Source of the DNA: Aradus depressus
Taxonomy: Eukaryota; Arthropoda; Insecta; Hemiptera; Aradidae
Assembly (NCBI GenBank): GCA_963662175.1
Contig: OY759220.1
Coordinates: 47,712,136-47,776,135, forward strand
DNA length: 64,000 nt
Reading direction: 5' to 3'
This document shows positions 1 through 11,603 of this stretch, piece by piece (the first letter of the stretch is position 1; each line of letters begins with the position of its first letter). The translations under genes were made by a program, and so were the position numbers. The notes below the pieces were generated by a model. It worked only from the letters and a program-made list of their open reading frames with translations, had not been told where the DNA came from and made no database searches.

Positions 1-1689
1 AATTATGTGTTCGGAAAGACAGGTTAGTTGGTGACTTGTGGAATGTTTACTTTTGAACCCGAACTGAAAATCCGGGATGTCGTCACTTACATATTCGAGT
101 AGTCGAGTTTTGAGACACTTTTCATATATTTTTCCAAGAATCGGAAGAAGGCTAATAGGGCGATAACTATCAATATTTCTTGGATTTTTGCCTTGTTTAT
201 GTAAGAGAATAATTTCGGCTTGCTTCCAGGTTTGCGAGAAATACCCTAGCCTCAAGCAACCATTAAATATTGAGACCAGATGTGCAATTTGTTTACTGGA
301 TAGCTTTTTGAACACTATCGTGGGGAGTAAGTCATGTCCTGGGCTTTTCCTAGTTTTTAACTCTTTAATTATATTCAAAACTTCTTGAGGTATTGTATAT
401 TTTATCGGCAACTCAGCAGAAGAAATTTTTGCAGCATAATAGTTGAGCGTTTCGGATTCTGCCTGAGCGAGCGTTTGCCCCGATGAAAAAATATTCTCCA
501 GATACGCAGCAAAGGCCTCACATTTTTCGGAATTGGAAGATATAATATGACCATTACTGTTCAAGCTAGGGATGGAAGTGGTTTTGTTTAACAGCTGCTT
601 GGTAGCTTTCCACAAGGAACCATCCCCTGGGTGAACATCTGCCAGATGTCATTGGTATTTCTCAAATCTGTAGTTATCCAATTCGAGTTTTAATCTGTGC
701 ACTAAATTGTTTAATTTATACTTGTCTGTGGGAAGTCTGGTTCGTTGCCATAATCGCCTAATCCTATTTTTTTCTTTAATCAGGTCCAGTATGTGCTGGG
801 GGATTTTTTCGTGAGCCTTCCTGGGAGGGTGCATTTTCTTCACAGTTGCCTCAGTTATTGACTTTTTAATAATTTCCAAGAATTCTAAAATTTCACTATC
901 TATCTCCGCTGTAGTATGGAGTACACGTTTAATTTTACAGAGGGAATTTGCTTGTTGTTGGAAACATTCCCAATCAATTTTCCCAGTTATGAGTTTTTCT
1001 TTGAAGGGGACCTTTTCTACTGGAGCTCGGAACTGAATAGTGACTGGCAAGTGATCAGAGCCTAACGCAGTTTCAGTTTTAGAATAAATAGGAAAGTTTA
1101 CATTCTTGGCAAGCACAATGTCCAATAAGTCAGGTTGCCTGCCCTGTCTAAAAAAAGTAGGCTCTTCTGGGGTGAAAATATTTATTCCATGGTCTGAAAT
1201 TAAATCATAGAGACGTGTCCCATTTGGATTTGACTTTCGACAACCCCATACAGTATTCTTACAGTTGAGATCACCAATTAGCAACAAGTTCGGAAGCTGA
1301 TTAAACAGTAGTAAAATATCCCTTTCAAAAAACTTTTTGTTTGAGGGTCTGTAAGCAGCTATTATGTGAATTTTTGGATGAGTCTTCAGGCTGATAGCCA
1401 CTGCCTCAATTGCATCTAGTTTAGGTAAAATTATTTCATTGTGTTGGTAATATTTTTTCACCAGTATAGCGACGCCTCCCCAACACACAGCCCTATCATG
1501 TCGGTAAACAGCGTATCCAGGCATCGTAAATTTTTGAGTCTCGATTAAATGGGTTTCGGTGATGCACGCCACATCTATATTGTTTGCTTGCATGAATATT
1601 AACAGTTCCTGACGCTTGGATATTATTCCATTCGCATTCCAGTTTAAAAACATTAAGTTTCTAAAGGTTGGAAGACTTTGTGCGTTCAT
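1..1689 (-). pseudogene. LINE ORF2: endonuclease-reverse transcriptase, partial
   Basis: Codons 1-346 (1689-649) form an exonuclease/endonuclease/phosphatase domain: NWNANG near residue 17, TETHL near 45, GDLNCKN near 140 and GSDHLP near 215 are the expected catalytic blocks that nick target DNA. The frame stops at a TGA at 649, yet downstream codons in the same frame (HLADVHPGDGSLWK and onward) continue the family pattern. The TGA is therefore best read as a point mutation of an Arg codon. The beginning of the reverse transcriptase (a block similar to YRPISLLPILGK, near 110-180) is present before the window ends; the YADD box lies outside. Confidence 0.85.
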
Positions 1690-1719
1690 TGTTCTAAATC
1701 GATAGTTGAGGGAATCGGA

Positions 1720-2945
1720 TTAAGGAGATGTTGACATTTGGGTGAGGTAACTTGTGAGAGCTGTTATCAATGTTGGTAAACATGGCCGAAGTATGTCCAA
1801 CAGGAGGTTCAGGATGTTTTTCAGAGGGTCAGATGGAGTTGAGTTTGAAATGTTGGTAGAAGAGTTGTTTTCATTTGTGTTTTGTGTTTTATTTTGTAAT
1901 AAGGAGGCATAAGTATAGTTTTCATGTACTTGTGAAAAAGTGCGTTCGGGCCTTCTTGGTTTTTGTGCTGCAGATGAAGTTGGGATTTCTTTGCTGTTAT
2001 CATAAGGTGAGTGGGTGCTTTTTTTTAATTGGATGTAGAGGGACAACCTTTGTAGTTTGCGGCGTGCTTTTGCTTACAATTAACGCATTGTGCCAGCTCT
2101 TTTTCTTTTAATGGACATTTCGAAAAATGATGGTTTTCCAAACATTTAACACATCGGCTGGGTAATTTGCAATAATTTTTAGTATGAAAGTACCTCTGAC
2201 AGTTCGTGCACATTGGTATATTTTTTGATTTTCTCTGAGGTTCCACAGAAACTATTGAATAGAGTAATTTATCTAAATTAAATATTTTTTTACCCGCTTC
2301 GTTGTTTTCTAGAGTAACCAACAACAATGGAGTTGGAAAATTGTCTTTATTTATTATCCTTCGAACGTATAGGACTGGATAACTTTTTATCAGTTCATCT
2401 TTAATTTCCGTATCACTAAAACTGTACGGAACTCCACGAATTATGACAGTCAGGTCATTTTTTCTGTCTAGGGCATAAGTGTAATACTCTATTTTTTCTT
2501 TGTCGTAAAAAGAGGTGAGTGCACGAAAGTCTTCTTGATTACTTAACATAACCTTTACTTTGTGACCACATAATTTGGTTATAAATTTGTCCTCGCATAT
2601 TGCACTGACATCTTTAATTATTTCCTTAAAATTGTTGGCATTGCACAGAAATATGGGGGGAATTTTATTAGTGACAATCTTGGAATTTTCGGGTTCAATG
2701 TTCATGAGTGGTTCATAACGGTTTTTAGTAACTAAAGTTTTTGGTTCAGTATAATATCTATTTGACTTTATTTGTTTTTTTTTTAATGGGGAAATTGGTG
2801 GTGTGTGTTCCCGATCCCGTTTTCTATTTGATTCTACGGGTGTAAAGTTTTCATTGGGTGATTCTTCCATGTTGATATTGGCATTTGTCGTTGTGTTTTC
2901 ATCTGACATTAAATTTGCATGATTTGTGGCCACGGACCCATTCAT
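1720..2945 (-). pseudogene. LINE ORF1 (gag-like nucleic-acid-binding protein), frameshifted
   Basis: The first 306 codons (2945-2025) run from an acidic, low-complexity N-terminus through an RRM-like middle with the string VIIRGVPYSFSD to three Cys/His knuckles (CTNCQRYFHTKNYC, CVKCLENHHFSKC, CVNCKQKHAANYKGC). This is the usual layout of Jockey ORF1, which coats the element RNA. Right after the third knuckle the frame is lost. A 108-codon continuation (2046-1720) lies in another frame, and the missing single base is around 2035-2040. The tail is Ser/Thr/Asn-rich. The start at 2945 is the only upstream Met in frame. Confidence 0.85.
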
Positions 2946-3080
2946 GAATTTACTTAATTTTAAGTTTTGATAGTTTAAGTTTAGTTATTGTTTGATTTTC
3001 ACTGCACTGTAATGAAATAATCACAGATAAATGCCGAAGCAACACGACAGCGTCTACACGTTGGCACGTCACGACCGGCA

Positions 3081-4309
3081 CTGTAAATAAATATAAAAAC
3101 AACTTGCTATTGAATGAGAAATGATACAAAATTTAAAAAAAAATCAAAATGAAACGTTTCTCAATTGAAACAAAAATCATTTCCAACTCACTTTAAAACT
3201 GTATTTGGTTACGAAATGAAGATATATGAAAAAATACACTCCAAATATCCAAGGAGAAACGATAACGCTGAAGTTTGAATTTGAAGGATCCCGTATTCTA
3301 CATTCCTTCTTTGTCTGTTTTGGTTAAATGCAACCAGAACAAATCGTCTCCTTCACTTATGCTTGTATATCATCTTATCTGGTTGAAGCCTCTATTTCCG
3401 CATTAATGACTAAAATTAAAGACTAAAAACGCTATATCGAAACTTAAACGTTAAGTTTCTGCTCTCCTGCTAAACTCTCGAAATCTTTATTTGCTGGAAC
3501 ATACCTTCAGTTGTTTCTCTTTTGAGGGTCTTTGAACCCCCGCATTTGTGACTCACATGTCAGTTTTCGCTCTCCCTCTAAATCTTCAGTTTCTTTATCT
3601 GGTGGACTATTGGCTTCTGTTTTTGCACTTTTGAGGGTTCTCCGATCTGTGATATTGAGGCTAAACTCCTCCTGGCTCCTACCTCATTTGAGGGTTCCAA
3701 ACCCTGTCCAGAACCTTTCTCCAGGTCTGAAATCGTGGGTGAATCCGAGGCTGGGTCTGGAAGTGTGGGCCCGGATTCTTGTCTGGAATCTATATGCTAG
3801 CTTAACATTTTTGGTTATATTTGTTTACTAGCATAAATATGGACATGGGGTGCCCTCAGATTTCCCAGCCATTACTGGGGGGATGTGCACAATGATGCGC
3901 CTTTACGGCTAGCCGGAAGCTGTGCTTACAAGAAAACATTAATAACAAGAAACACTTTATTAGAAACTGCAATGTTTTGTTATTAATTTGGTTATAATTA
4001 TTTATTAAAAACTTTTGAAAGATTTTCTCTCTCTTCTTTCTTTCAAAAAAAGAAACAGCTCAACAACTCTTGATTAAGACTATTGAAGGGGGGGGGGGAA
4101 GGTGAAAGTGACATCACTTTAAAGGCAATTGCAACTTTTAGTATGTCTCTAAAATCATGTAATTTAATTAGAAGTAGTAACATTAATTTGTCTCTTTGAA
4201 AGTACTTGCCATAATATTTTTTGCGATTAAACGGTTCGTTGCATCTTCGTCATTCTTGACAACACTGGTTTGAAACCTAGTAGAAACCTTCCCAGTAAAG
4301 TGCGCTCTT
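3081..4309. other. Non-coding stretch, nothing recognised
   Basis: No supported gene is seen. The stretch 3510-3720 repeats short phrases of the type TTTGAGGGTT three times, so it may be an old tandem repeat. A run of ten G occurs near 4089. The 99-codon open frame at 3532-3831 has no recognisable motif and lies in this repeat. Confidence 0.5.
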
Positions 4310-5176
4310 ATTCATCGGTTTTGATAAATAAATTTATTTAATAAATAATATTTTTAGACTTGTATACTTATTTTTTCATTACTCAACAAATGTTAGTTCA
4401 TTATATCCGCCTACCTAATGAAAGAAGAAACATGAATGTGGGAGCTGAGTATCTAGGTGAAGGTAGGCTGCTCTCTGACTCACTATCCGCCCTCTCAGAT
4501 CCTATGTTACATAAATATATTAACTCATTTCATATCTTCCGAGGTCGTCAACTTGTATTTTCCAAAAGGTTTAAACGCTGAATCGTTCTAATTGGAGTAT
4601 TAAAGAATCCCTTCTTCCGGCAGTTCTTCCAGAGGTGTCTTCATCCCGAAATATTCTCAGTACGAAGACTCCTCACGCCGGAAGATATGAAGCGACATGG
4701 CAGAAGTATCCCAGAGGAGCCTAAGAAACAAATTAATGGTTATTTTAATAAATACATTAGGCGTGTGTTAATAAGCCCCTCAGAGACGCCATGGCCACGG
4801 TGCTAGCCGTCCTGGTCAGCCAGTACAACCATGGACAGACCTTCATCGACAAAGCTATACAGGTAAATTGGACATTATGCACCCATTTTGGAAGATAATT
4901 GAATGAGCGAAGGGAGCATGCTACGAGTTTGTTTGTTTGCAACTTCTAAGTTGAGAACCGGGGACCTATTGTGAAAATAAATAAAGCAAACTTCTTCTTG
5001 AAATATTTTCTAACCCACAACCATTTTAAAAATTGTTCCCCTCAAAAAACAAAAAAAAAAATACACATTTGGCCTAATCATTCGATATTTAGCCATCATA
5101 TAATAAGATATAAGTTTTACTAAATAACTGAATTTTATCTGAAAATCGTTTTAATGAATGATTCATCGGTTTTGAT
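4310..5176 (+). repeat. Out-of-order copy of a condensin exon with its introns, flanked by a 16-bp direct repeat
   Basis: Bases 4326-5160 match 10514-11348 with only a few differences (for example near 4652 and 4938). The segment contains a complete 102-bp exon (4761-4862, AG before and GT after) coding for a piece of the condensin subunit, plus intron on both sides. The copy is flanked by ATTCATCGGTTTTGAT at 4310-4325 and again at 5161-5176. The parental copy lacks this flank. In the protein the exon belongs after the exons at 6083 and 6641, so the 10.9-kb copy is in the correct order and this one is the duplicate. If included in an mRNA it would be misplaced. Confidence 0.85.
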
Positions 5177-6082
5177 TTGCGTCAATGTTATTTGATCCAA
5201 AAACGTTGTTCTTACGTTTTTGTTAATTGATTAGAGGACTGGTTATGAGAAACTGCCTTTTTGATACTATATCTGATAATTTTATAAAGCGTATGAGATT
5301 ACTATTTAATTCTAGCTTCTTGTTATGGGCAGTTATTCCCTAAACAGTGTTTTCATTTGAAGTATCTAATTTCAATGTTTATTTAGAAACTTCATGTAGA
5401 CAAATTATGCTAGATATTAATTCCATACTTAATATTCTGTCTGATTTAGGTTAATATGAATTTTGACGTTGTAATCCCAGTGTAAAAAGAAGACCTTCTA
5501 AATGTTGAACACGGGCAGTCAAACTGGAATTAGACGATGCCTGGGGAAAAATAAAAGGTGAGCTGATCTATATATTTCTTTCTAATATTCAGTTTTTCTG
5601 TTAGGCTTAAATTAGTTTTTGCGATAAGCCTAAATCATGATGAAGTTATCTACCCAATGATGGTTATTCTCACTACATTTCATCGGATTTCCAATAATAG
5701 AGTTATTCAGTAAAAATTGCCTCATACTCAAGTAAAACTCAATGTAATTAATAAATAAATTTTGGCAATGGTCACTTTGTCGGTACGTTTTAGCCAGGAT
5801 AAACTTTTTATCATAAGACTAAAATATAAATGGTATATTGGATATTATGATTGACATAAATATTTACACGAAAAAATAAGTTTTTAAAATGTCTGAATGA
5901 GCGAAATCTCTGACCAATGTGTAAAAAATAAATATATTTGGGAGAACTTAAGGCCTAGAAAGTGTTGATTATCAACCACATTTTACTATTATTTACCATA
6001 TTGGACTATAAATCTCCTTAGATATGAGTACAACTTCATAATATTGGTATAGATAATAAGTGTTGTTTGTTAGGGTTATTAG
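5177..6082. other. AT-rich intron-like sequence
   Basis: Lies between the displaced exon copy and the first in-order condensin exon. No coding potential, tRNA-like box or repeat boundary could be supported. Confidence 0.5.
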
Positions 6083-6244
6083 ATTTGCGGCGTCACATCC
6101 ATGACTCTCTCTAGAGAGGACTCTGTCTCCAAGCAGCTCACGTTGAATACACTCAAAATGAATATCTACTCTTTGTCAATGTTCATCAAAACCTATGAGG
6201 ACAAACTGACTGCATATTCGGACAACTTCATTGGAGACACCAAG
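6083..6244 (+). CDS. NCAPD2: Condensin D2-like exon (N-terminal HEAT region)
   Basis: Exactly 54 codons between TTATTAG and GTAAAT. The coded text contains SVSKQLTLNTLKMNIYSLSM followed by FIKTYEDKLTAYSDNFIGDTK, an amphipathic helical pattern typical of HEAT-type repeats. It precedes the SWDW-containing exon as in condensin D2. No Met is needed as a start; this is an internal exon. Intact. Confidence 0.7.
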
Positions 6245-6640
6245 GTAAATATATCTCATTTCAGTTTAATAATTTATGTAATTACGGTCATTCAAATGTC
6301 ACATCTAACGGTGTAATTCTAAAAAAAATCTCTCAAAAGGGAAATTTTTCCGGAGACTATTTTTATTTTTTAAGAATGGTAATGAAATTAAAAAAACACT
6401 TTTGTAGATCCTCGATTTATTTCAAATCTGTAGAAGGAATCTGGAGGGGAGAAGTTTCTCTCGAATTGAAGAGTTGATGGTCGAAAATAATTGAAGGCGT
6501 TTTCCCTTGCGGAAACGTAACTCATCTGGTGAGGTCGGTCATCTTAGTGAATGTTCCCATGTTTTATATCACAAAATCTCTTTAAAAAACGTTTCTCTTG
6601 AGTTAGTACACTAAAGACTATGTTCTTATTCATTTTGTAG

Positions 6641-6799
6641 AAGACGAAAGGACGGACGAACAAAGTAAGTAAGTCTTCCAGAGAGGATGGTAGCTGGGAC
6701 TGGAGCTATAGCAAGCAGTCTGCTTTCTGTACCCTCTGTGGGATAGTGGAGGAGAACCTAGATCGGCTGTGGGTGCCTCCCATCGCAGAGCAGACCTTC
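6641..6799 (+). CDS. NCAPD2: Condensin D2-like exon with SWDW block
   Basis: 53 codons between TTTTGTAG and GTATGT, in phase with the preceding exon. It begins with a basic KTKGRTNK stretch, then SWDW and LDRLWVPPIAEQTF; the tryptophan block and the LW-PP motif are what one expects in this part of condensin D2. The 3' two thirds of this exon plus its splice donor are the source of the tandem array that follows. The donor of the exon itself reads GTATGTTGAG, whereas the array copies carry GTATGGTGAG with an extra strong GTGAGT. Confidence 0.72.
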
Positions 6800-8360
6800 G
6801 TATGTTGAGTTATACCTTTCAAACATTACATTAGTTTGTCACAAATAGTTGGAGCTCTAGCAGGCAGTCTGCATTCTGTACGCTCTGTGGGATAGTGGAG
6901 GAGAACCTAGATCGGCTGTGGGAGCCTCACATCGCAGAGCAGACCTCTGTATGGTGAGTTGTACCTTTCAAACATTACATTAGTTTGTTACAAATAGTTG
7001 GAGCTCTAGCAGGCAGTCTGCATTCTGTACCCTCTGCGGGATAGTGGAGGAGAACCTAGATCGGCTGTGGGAGCCTCACATCGCAGAGCAGACCTCTGTA
7101 TGGTGAGTTGTACCTTTCAAACATTACATTAGTTTGTTACAAATAGTTGGAGCACTAGCAGGCAGTCTGCATTCTGTACTCTCGGTGGGATAGTGTAGGA
7201 GAACCTAGATCGGCTGTGGGAGCCTCACATCGCAGAGCAGACCTCTGTATGGTGAGTTGTATCTTTCAAACATTACATTAGTTTGTTACAAATGGTTAGA
7301 GCTCTAGCAGGCAGTCTGCATTCTGTACGCTCTGTGGGATAGTGGAGGAGAACCTAGATCGGCTGTGGGTGCCTCCCATCGCAGAGCAGACCTTCGTATG
7401 GTGAGTTGTATCTTTAAACATTACATTAGTTTGTTACAAATAGTTGGAGCTCTAGCAGGCAGTCTGCATTCTGTACGCTCTGTGGGATAGTGGAGGAGAA
7501 CCTAGATCGGCTGTGGGTGCCTCCCATCGCAGAGCAGACCTTTGTATGGTGAGTTGTATCTTTCAAACATTACATTAGTTTGTTACAAATAGTTGGAGCT
7601 CTAGCAGGCAGTCTGCATTCTGTGCGCTCTGTGGGATAGTGGAGGAGAACCTAGATCGGCTGTGGGAGCCTCACATCGCAGAGCAGACCTTCGTATGGTG
7701 AGTTGTACCTTTCAAACATTACATTAGTTTGTTACAAATAGTTGGAGCTCTAGCAAGCAGTCTGCATTCTGTACCCTCTATGGGATAGTGGAGGAGAACC
7801 TAGATTATCTGTGGGAGCCTCACATCGCAGAGCAGACCTCTGTATGGTGAGTTGTACCTTTCAAACATTACATTAGTTTGTTACAAATAGTTGGAGCTCT
7901 AGCAAGCAGTCTGCATTCTGTACCCTCTGTGGGAGTGGGATAGTGGAGGAGAACCTAGATCGGCTGTGGGTGCCTCCCATCGCAGAGCAGACCTTCGTAT
8001 GTTGAGTTATACCTTTCAAACATTACATTAGTTTGTCACAAATAGTTGGAACTCTAGCAGGCAGTCTGCATTCTGTACGCTCTGTGGGATAGTGGAGGAG
8101 AACCTAGATCGGCTGTGGGAGCCTCACATCGCAGAGCAGACCTCTGTATGGTGAGTTGTACCTTTCAAACATTACATTAGTTTGTTACAAATAGTTGGAG
8201 CTCTAGCAAGCAGTCTGCATTCTGTACCCTCTGTGGGAGTGGGATAGTGGAGGAGAACCTAGATCGGCTGTGAGAGCCTCCCATCGCAGAGCAGACAGAC
8301 CTTCGTGTGGTGAGTTGTACCTTTCAAACATTACATTAGTTTGTTACAAATAGTTGGAGC
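6704..8360 (+). repeat. Tandem array of ~150-bp units derived from an exon 3' half plus its 5' splice site
   Basis: After the exon at 6641-6799, ten further copies start near 6848, 6998, 7146, 7294, 7442, 7591, 7740, 7890, 8044 and 8193, with a partial one at 8351. Each unit holds the exon text from SKQSAF to EQTF, the donor and about 50 bp of intron ending TTTGTTACAAATAG. Most units keep the exon reading frame and differ by a few substitutions; two units have an inserted GGGAGT near 7931 and 8236. No unit has a convincing acceptor of its own, so they are probably spliced out, but every unit offers a competing donor. Confidence 0.9.
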
Positions 8361-8459
8361 GGACAAGTCCAGGCAGTACGTCACATCGTGTGGCACCACT
8401 CACCTCTACGCTGCAGTAGCCCAGACAACGGGATCGCTAATCTCTCACCGCAGAGGTTG

Positions 8460-9140
8460 AGAGAGCTAAATGTGATTGGTCTGAGATCGGGCTCCCCTCC
8501 CCATGTATACTTTACCTTAGATGTTTCCAGAAGTACTTTTCAATAATTTCGAGACAGAGAGGTGTGTCACATAACATTGCTGACATGTTCTCAGCCATAG
8601 TGAAGCTAACGCCCATCAAGTTTGAGCGAAATCGGAAAATATATTTTTTACTTCCCCAGTTGTACGTAGTGTAGGGGAAGTTATGTAATCGAGCAAAAAT
8701 TCGATGCGGAGTTTTTAACAGAATTTCATGTTTTCCGACCTCCTGATTCCAATAATGGAAAACAAAACGCTGTGTGTGACTGAGCATCTGATAACACGAT
8801 AAATTTGTATCGACACGAAATTTGATATATGTGTCCAGAGCTCAAAATTCAAAGTCCTACAGGGACGACACATGTTGATTTTCAGCGGAATCAGCTGAAG
8901 GAGTGGATGGATCAGAGGGGGGTAATGAATGAGTCGAGACAACATATTATGAGGATTCAGAAGCCACTTTATACGTCAAATATTGAGTTTTTAGCCCTTG
9001 AGGTCTATTGACTTTGAAGGGATAGAGAAAACATATTAGATTAATCCTTGCTGGGGAGGTACATAGACGGTGATTCACCGGTAACTTTTTTAAGGTGGCT
9101 CTCTTGACGTGACTCATATGTAAGATTTAATTTATTTAAT
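8460..9140. repeat. Dispersed non-coding repeat family (copy 1)
   Basis: Shares blocks with 34776-35727, 40169-41120, 60161-60594 and 61240-61860. Examples are AATTCGATGCGGAGTTTT near 8699, TTTTCCGACCTCC near 8732, and GGGGAGGTACATAGACGGTGATTCACCGG near 9052 (shown here only in part as the shared block GGTGATTCACCG). No coding capacity is credible; open frames here on either strand are by-products. Function unknown; it behaves like a short DNA-transposon or satellite family. Confidence 0.6.
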
Positions 9141-10520
9141 TGCCTCTCTGGAAGTTTTCCACAGTTAAATTGATCCTCAAACCTGGTAAACCTGCACATG
9201 AGCCCTCCTCTTACCGCCCCATTAGCCTCCTTTCTGTCCTTTCAAAACCTTTCTAAAAAGATAATCTATTATCAATAGTAAATTCTTAAAATTTAATCCC
9301 CAACCATCAATTTGGCTTTCGGGAATCACATTCTACCATCCACCAGTGTCACCGCGTGGTAGATTAGATTGCCACCAGTTTAGAAAAAAAAAAAATATTG
9401 CGCTGGGGTTTTTCTCGACGTCGAACAGGCGTTCGATCGAGTCTGGCACTCAGGCTTGCTCTATAAACTCCGCATACAACTCCCATTCTCGTACCACCTC
9501 ATATTAAAATTGTTTTTACATGACAGATTCTCGCAAGTTTCCTAGGAAAACACCCTATCATTTTTCATCCCGGTGAAAGCTGGCGTGCCACAGGGCAGTG
9601 CACTGAGTCCACTTCTTTACTCCCTCTATACATCCGACGTCCCTCAACATTCAGAAACTCTCTTAGCTACATACGCAGACGACACCGCCATTCTCACATC
9701 ACACATTGACTCAAATCAAGCCTCAAGTAATCTTCAAAATCACTTAGATTTACTTTCGACCTGGGCCCAACGTTGGCGGATCAAATTCAACTACCACAAA
9801 TCAGTACATGCTACATTCACACTCCGCCACAATAACTGCCCATCAGTCCACATAGATAATCACATTTTACCAACCTCAGAGACTGTCCGCTACCTTGGGC
9901 TGCACTTAGACAGACGACTAACGTGGAAAGATCACATCAGACTAAAACGAACAGAAATAAAAAGACGCTTCGGACTACTCAAATCATTAATTGGACGACG
10001 ATCATCACTCTCATTAACTAACTAACTCACCATTTACAATTCGCTTCTCAAGCCGATATGGACATACGGCTTGTAACTCTGGGGATCTGCGGCCAAGTCC
10101 AATTTGAACCGGATTCAAGCCATACAGTCCATCATCTTACGGCACATCACTAACGCACCATTCTACGTCACTAACGCACCATTCTACGTCACTAACAACA
10201 CCCTTCATAACGACTTACAAGTGCCATTCGTTTCCACAGTTGTAACTGAGAGATACACAAACTTCCACGCCAAACTTGCCAGTCACGCCAATCCTCTCAT
10301 TCAAACTCTAGCTTCAAATACCCTGCCCAAAAACCCACCTCGCCGACTCAAACGAACATGGCAGCGTGTCTTGCTCGAGATGTAACCTGGCTGCGCTTCT
10401 AAACGCCACGCATCTCTGCATTGCAGTGATCTCACCAGAAAAAATCATTAATGGCAGTATTTATTTTGCCGTCATGATGCCTATGTAACATTCTCTATGT
10501 TATTAAATAAAATAAATAAA
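9141..10520 (+). mobile_element. 5'-truncated Jockey-type LINE, reverse transcriptase region
   Basis: Begins abruptly in a reverse transcriptase (KPGKPAHEPSSYRPISLL, with stops soon after) and ends with an AAATAAAATAAATAAA tail at about 10503-10520. The 3' part of the gene is carried by two open segments. The element sits immediately upstream of the parental copy of the duplicated condensin exon, and the duplicated segment starts inside its A-rich tail. No target-site duplication was identified. Confidence 0.85.
9573..10385 (+). pseudogene. LINE reverse transcriptase, C-terminal half
   Basis: The first open segment (9573-10025, 150 codons) starts at [18 protein letters not shown], followed by the catalytic YADD box (residues about 34-37) and the thumb text [18 protein letters not shown]. 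After a stop near 10023 the family pattern resumes (LWGS, NRIQAIQS) and a second segment (10104-10385) gives the C-terminal end. That segment contains a 21-bp in-frame tandem duplication coding for a repeated NAPFYVT. Upstream of 9573 the palm domain is present with stops and frameshifts. Not functional. Confidence 0.85.
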
Positions 10521-10948
10521 TTTATTTAATAAATAATATTTTTAGACTTGTATACTTATTTTTTCATTACTCAACAAATGTTAGTTCATTATATCCGCCT
10601 ACCTAATGAAAGAAGAAACATGAATGTGGGAGCTGAGTATCTAGGTGAAGGTAGGCTGCTCTCTGACTCACTATCCGCCCTCTCAGATCCTATGTTACAT
10701 AAATATATTAACTCATTTCATATCTTCCGAGGTCGTCAACTTGTATTTTCCAAAAGGTTTAAACGCTGAATCGTTCTAATTGGAGTATTAAAGAATCCCT
10801 TCTTCCGGCAGTTCTTCCAGAGGTGTCTTCACCCCGAAATATTCTCAGTACGAAGACTCCTCACGCCGGAAGATATGAAGCGACATGGCAGAAGTATCCC
10901 AGAGGAGCCTAAGAAACAAATTAATGGTTATTTTAATAAATACATTAG

Positions 10949-11050
10949 GCGTGTGTTAATAAGCCCCTCAGAGACGCCATGGCCACGGTGCTAGCCGTCC
11001 TGGTCAGCCAGTACAACCATGGACAGACCTTCATCGACAAAGCTATACAG
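10949..11050 (+). CDS. NCAPD2: Condensin D2-like exon, in-order copy
   Basis: 34 codons between TACATTAG and GTAAAT, coding NKPLRDAMATVLAVLVSQYN and HGQTFIDKAIQ; joined in phase to the next exon it gives KAIQLMKQYEHTVSAI. The order (PLRDA, VLVSQYNH, then a helix and LMKQYEH) is that of condensin D2. A short exon expected between the SWDW exon and this one was not found between 8360 and 10949. A near-identical copy lies at 4761-4862. Confidence 0.72.
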
Positions 11051-11360
11051 GTAAATTGGACATTATGCACCCATTTTGGAAGATAATTGAATGAGCGAAG
11101 GGAGCATGCTACGAGTTTGTTTGTTTACAACTTCTAAGTTGAGAACCGGGGACCTATTGTGAAAATAAATAAAGCAAACTTCTTCTTGAAATATTTTCTA
11201 ACCCACAACCATTTTAAAAATTGTTCCCCTCAAAAAACAAAAAAAAAAATACACATTTGGCCTAATCATTCGATATTTAGCCATCATATAATAAGATATA
11301 AGTTTTACTAAATAACTGAATTTTATCTGAAAATCGTTTTAATGAATGATTACATTTCAG

Positions 11361-11603
11361 TTGATGAAACAGTACGAGCACACAGTGTCTGCTATTACGT
11401 GCACAGTGTTGCTGCTGGCGGTGGAGTACAAGTGTACGACCCTCCTGACCAAGCTACTTCGAGAACTGTCGGAGGCTGTTCGGGAGGAAGAGGTGCCAGG
11501 ACTGGGGAAGGCAGGGGCTGCTCTCATCACTGCCATAGCTGAGAGCCATCCGGAGCTCCTCTTGTCCTCCGTCAACACCCTCTCCAGATGTCTTACCCAT
11601 GAG
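11361..11603 (+). CDS. NCAPD2: Condensin D2-like exon
   Basis: 81 codons between ATTTCAG and GTGAGT, in phase with the 10949 exon. It codes a run of amphipathic helices (LLLAVEYKCTTLLTKLLREL, then LGKAGAALITAIAESHPELL, then LLSSVNTLSRCLTHE) that continue the HEAT solenoid. The open frame is intact. In the family several hundred residues should follow before the next recognisable exon at 12762; only 1.16 kb of mostly repeat sequence separates the two here. Confidence 0.75.

Larger units (their letters stand above)
1..3080 (-). mobile_element. Jockey-type LINE, 3' part cut by window edge
   Basis: A non-LTR retrotransposon reads right to left. A gag-like ORF1 with zinc knuckles (2945-1720) is followed by an ORF2 with an apurinic-like endonuclease (from 1689) that runs into a reverse transcriptase leaving the window at base 1. 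The 5' end is placed near 3080 only because recognisable leader sequence stops there; no target-site duplication can be checked. ORF order, knuckle pattern and the NWNANG opening of the endonuclease are those of the Jockey group. The copy carries one frameshift in ORF1 and one in-frame stop in ORF2, so it is a fairly young but inactive insertion. Confidence 0.88.

Noticed and set aside
3532..3831. 99-codon + strand frame
   Set aside because: Overlaps a short-phrase repeat (TTTGAGGGTT) and shows no domain or splice context.
4360..4581. 73-codon frame present identically at 10548-10769
   Set aside because: The identity results from the segment duplication; the frame lies in intron sequence upstream of an exon and matches nothing recognisable.
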